Assembly (NCBI GenBank): GCA_025966435.1
Contig: JAICRQ010000141.1
Location: 1-8,088 of the forward strand
Direction of reading: 5' to 3'
Source: Anaerolineales bacterium
Lineage (GTDB): Bacteria; Chloroflexota; Anaerolineae; Anaerolineales; Villigracilaceae
DNA length: 8,088 bases
The notes under the pieces were generated by a model. That model ran no database searches. It saw only the letters and a program-made list of their open reading frames with translations, and was not told the DNA's origin. How positions within the stretch are numbered: the stretch's first letter is position 1; every line of letters starts with the position of its first letter. The translations under genes were made by a program, and so were the position numbers. Shown here piece after piece: positions 7,048 to 8,088 of this stretch.

Positions 7048-8088
7048 ATGATCGACCCTACAGACAATCAGGACACGTCTTTAATACATCGCACGGCAGA
7101 GATTAAGCCCTCTCGAAATATCAGCCAATATCTGATCGGTCGTCCGCTTCCCACAGCGGATGCCGCGCATGAAACCATCGGCAAGGGAGTTGGTCTGGCA
7201 GTCTTTGCCTCCGATGCGTTATCCTCCACTGCCTACGCCACGCAGGAAATGCTTGTCATCCTCGCCGCGGCAGGGACGATTGCTTTTGGCTACGTCTTCC
7301 CCATCTCCATCGTTATTGTAGGTCTGCTTTTTATTGTGGTGGTTTCCTACCAACAGATTATCTATGCCTATCCGGGCGGCGGCGGGGCTTATATCGTGGC
7401 ATACGATAACCTCGGCAGGTTCCCTGCATTGGCTGCTGCCTCGGTCCTGTTAATGGATTACGTCCTGGGGGTATCTGTGTCCACCTCCTCCGGTGTGGCG
7501 CAGATCGTTTCTGCTTTCCCTCAGCTATACGATTATCGTGTTGCTCTTTGCGTTGGATTCGTGGCTCTGATCACGATCATCAATTTACGAGGCGTACGTG
7601 AATCCGGCACGGCTTTTGCCATCCCTAGCTACTTCTTTATTGTCATCATGCTTATCACGATTGGAACAGGATTATTCCGCATGTTCACGGGTTCTCTGGG
7701 AACCGTTATCAATCCACCGGAGCTCGAACATGTTGGTGAGCAATTGTCCGGGATTACTTTATTCCTGATTCTGCATGCATTTTCCAGTGGAACCACGGCT
7801 CTTACAGGTGTGGAAGCAATTTCCAATGGTATTACTGCCTTCAGGGAACCCCGGAGTCGAAACGCTGCCATCACTCTGACCTGGCTGGCTTTGATTCTGG
7901 GTGTATTGTTTCTGGGAATTTCATTCATCGCTCGCGAAATTCAAGCCGTACCGTCAGAAAAAGAAACCGTCATTTCGCAGATGGCGCGAACCATCTATGA
8001 TGGGCAGGGACTGTTTTATCTGCTTGCCATCGCCGGGACAACGTTTATTTTGATTCTTGCTGCTAACACTTCCTTTGCCGGCTTTCCA
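7048..8088 (+). CDS. KimA/YdaO-like permease (copy 2), 5' part, cut by the window edge
   Basis: The frame gives 347 codons without a stop to the right edge; if it has the length of copy 1, about 308 residues are missing, including the last helices and the cytosolic domain. It aligns with the copy 1 permease almost without gaps from the N-terminus; for residues 31-80, 45 of 50 are identical by hand count. Conserved blocks are FASDALSSTAYATQE, YPGGGGAYIV, SGTTALTGVEAISN and the ANTSFAGFP end. Of the KimA K+-site positions visible here, Asp56, Tyr63, Asp137, Ser145 and Thr253 are kept, but the Thr121 equivalent is Gly141 (codon GGG at 7468-7470; DYVLGVSVS against DYILTVSVS in copy 1). Codons differ widely between copies, so the duplication is old. 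An in-frame stop at 7027 fixes this ATG; the only Shine-Dalgarno-like string, AAGGA at 7028-7032, is 15 nt away, which is long. It is divergent from kdpDE. Substrate is K+ or another small ion or solute. Confidence 0.92.
   Translation, partial: MIDPTDNQDTSLIHRTAEIKPSRNISQYLIGRPLPTADAAHETIGKGVGLAVFASDALSSTAYATQEMLVILAAAGTIAFGYVFPISIVIVGLLFIVVVSYQQIIYAYPGGGGAYIVAYDNLGRFPALAAASVLLMDYVLGVSVSTSSGVAQIVSAFPQLYDYRVALCVGFVALITIINLRGVRESGTAFAIPSYFFIVIMLITIGTGLFRMFTGSLGTVINPPELEHVGEQLSGITLFLILHAFSSGTTALTGVEAISNGITAFREPRSRNAAITLTWLALILGVLFLGISFIAREIQAVPSEKETVISQMARTIYDGQGLFYLLAIAGTTFILILAANTSFAGFP

Noticed and set aside
1814..8088. Two KimA-like genes as a recent duplication or as arms of a composite mobile element.
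   Set aside because: The proteins are similar, but synonymous positions differ widely, the copies are in opposite orientation around unrelated genes, and there is no transposase, terminal repeat or target duplication.

Overview
The window looks like a stretch of chromosome from a free-living bacterium, most likely of the Chloroflexota (an Anaerolineae-type lineage). That assignment is an inference from the style of the proteins: multi-domain GAF/PAS kinases, a short KdpD-like kinase without the usual N-terminal half, and long KimA-type permeases. No rRNA or other marker gene supports it. I see no insertion sequence, phage gene, CRISPR array, tRNA or rRNA. Coding density is high and the longest gap without a gene is 237 bp.

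Layout. (1) 1-1766, plus strand: the 3' part of a membrane-bound sensor histidine kinase (TM-HAMP-GAF-PAS-HisKA-HATPase), cut by the left edge. (2) 1814-3781, minus strand, convergent with it: a complete 655-residue permease of the APC superfamily that closely resembles the Bacillus K+ importer KimA (formerly YdaO), including its cytosolic C-terminal domain. (3) 3830-4495, minus, 48 bp upstream of the permease: a 221-residue protein with a Usp-like alpha/beta domain followed by two membrane helices. (4) 4571-4602: a strong intrinsic terminator reading on the minus strand. (5) 4655-5350 and 5347-6810, minus, overlapping by 4 bp: a KdpE-like response regulator and a KdpD-like histidine kinase that has only the membrane, GAF-like and kinase modules. 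(6) 6811-7047: an AT-rich divergent control region with candidate promoters both ways and inverted and direct repeats. (7) 7048-8088, plus strand: a second KimA-like permease, paralogous to the first, cut by the right edge.

Reading as a system. The Kdp-type two-component pair sits between two KimA-like transporter genes, and no kdpFABC gene is visible. The simplest working model is a potassium (or K+/turgor) homeostasis locus. In it, a shortened KdpD/KdpE pair would control KimA-family H+-coupled importers rather than, or as well as, the Kdp ATPase, with a detached Usp-like membrane protein as a possible accessory. The two permeases are probably not redundant: copy 1 keeps every K+-site residue I could map from KimA, while copy 2 has glycine where KimA has Thr121. 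The kinase also has an altered G1 box. The regulatory link and the accessory role are inference. The family assignments are well supported by the translated sequences.
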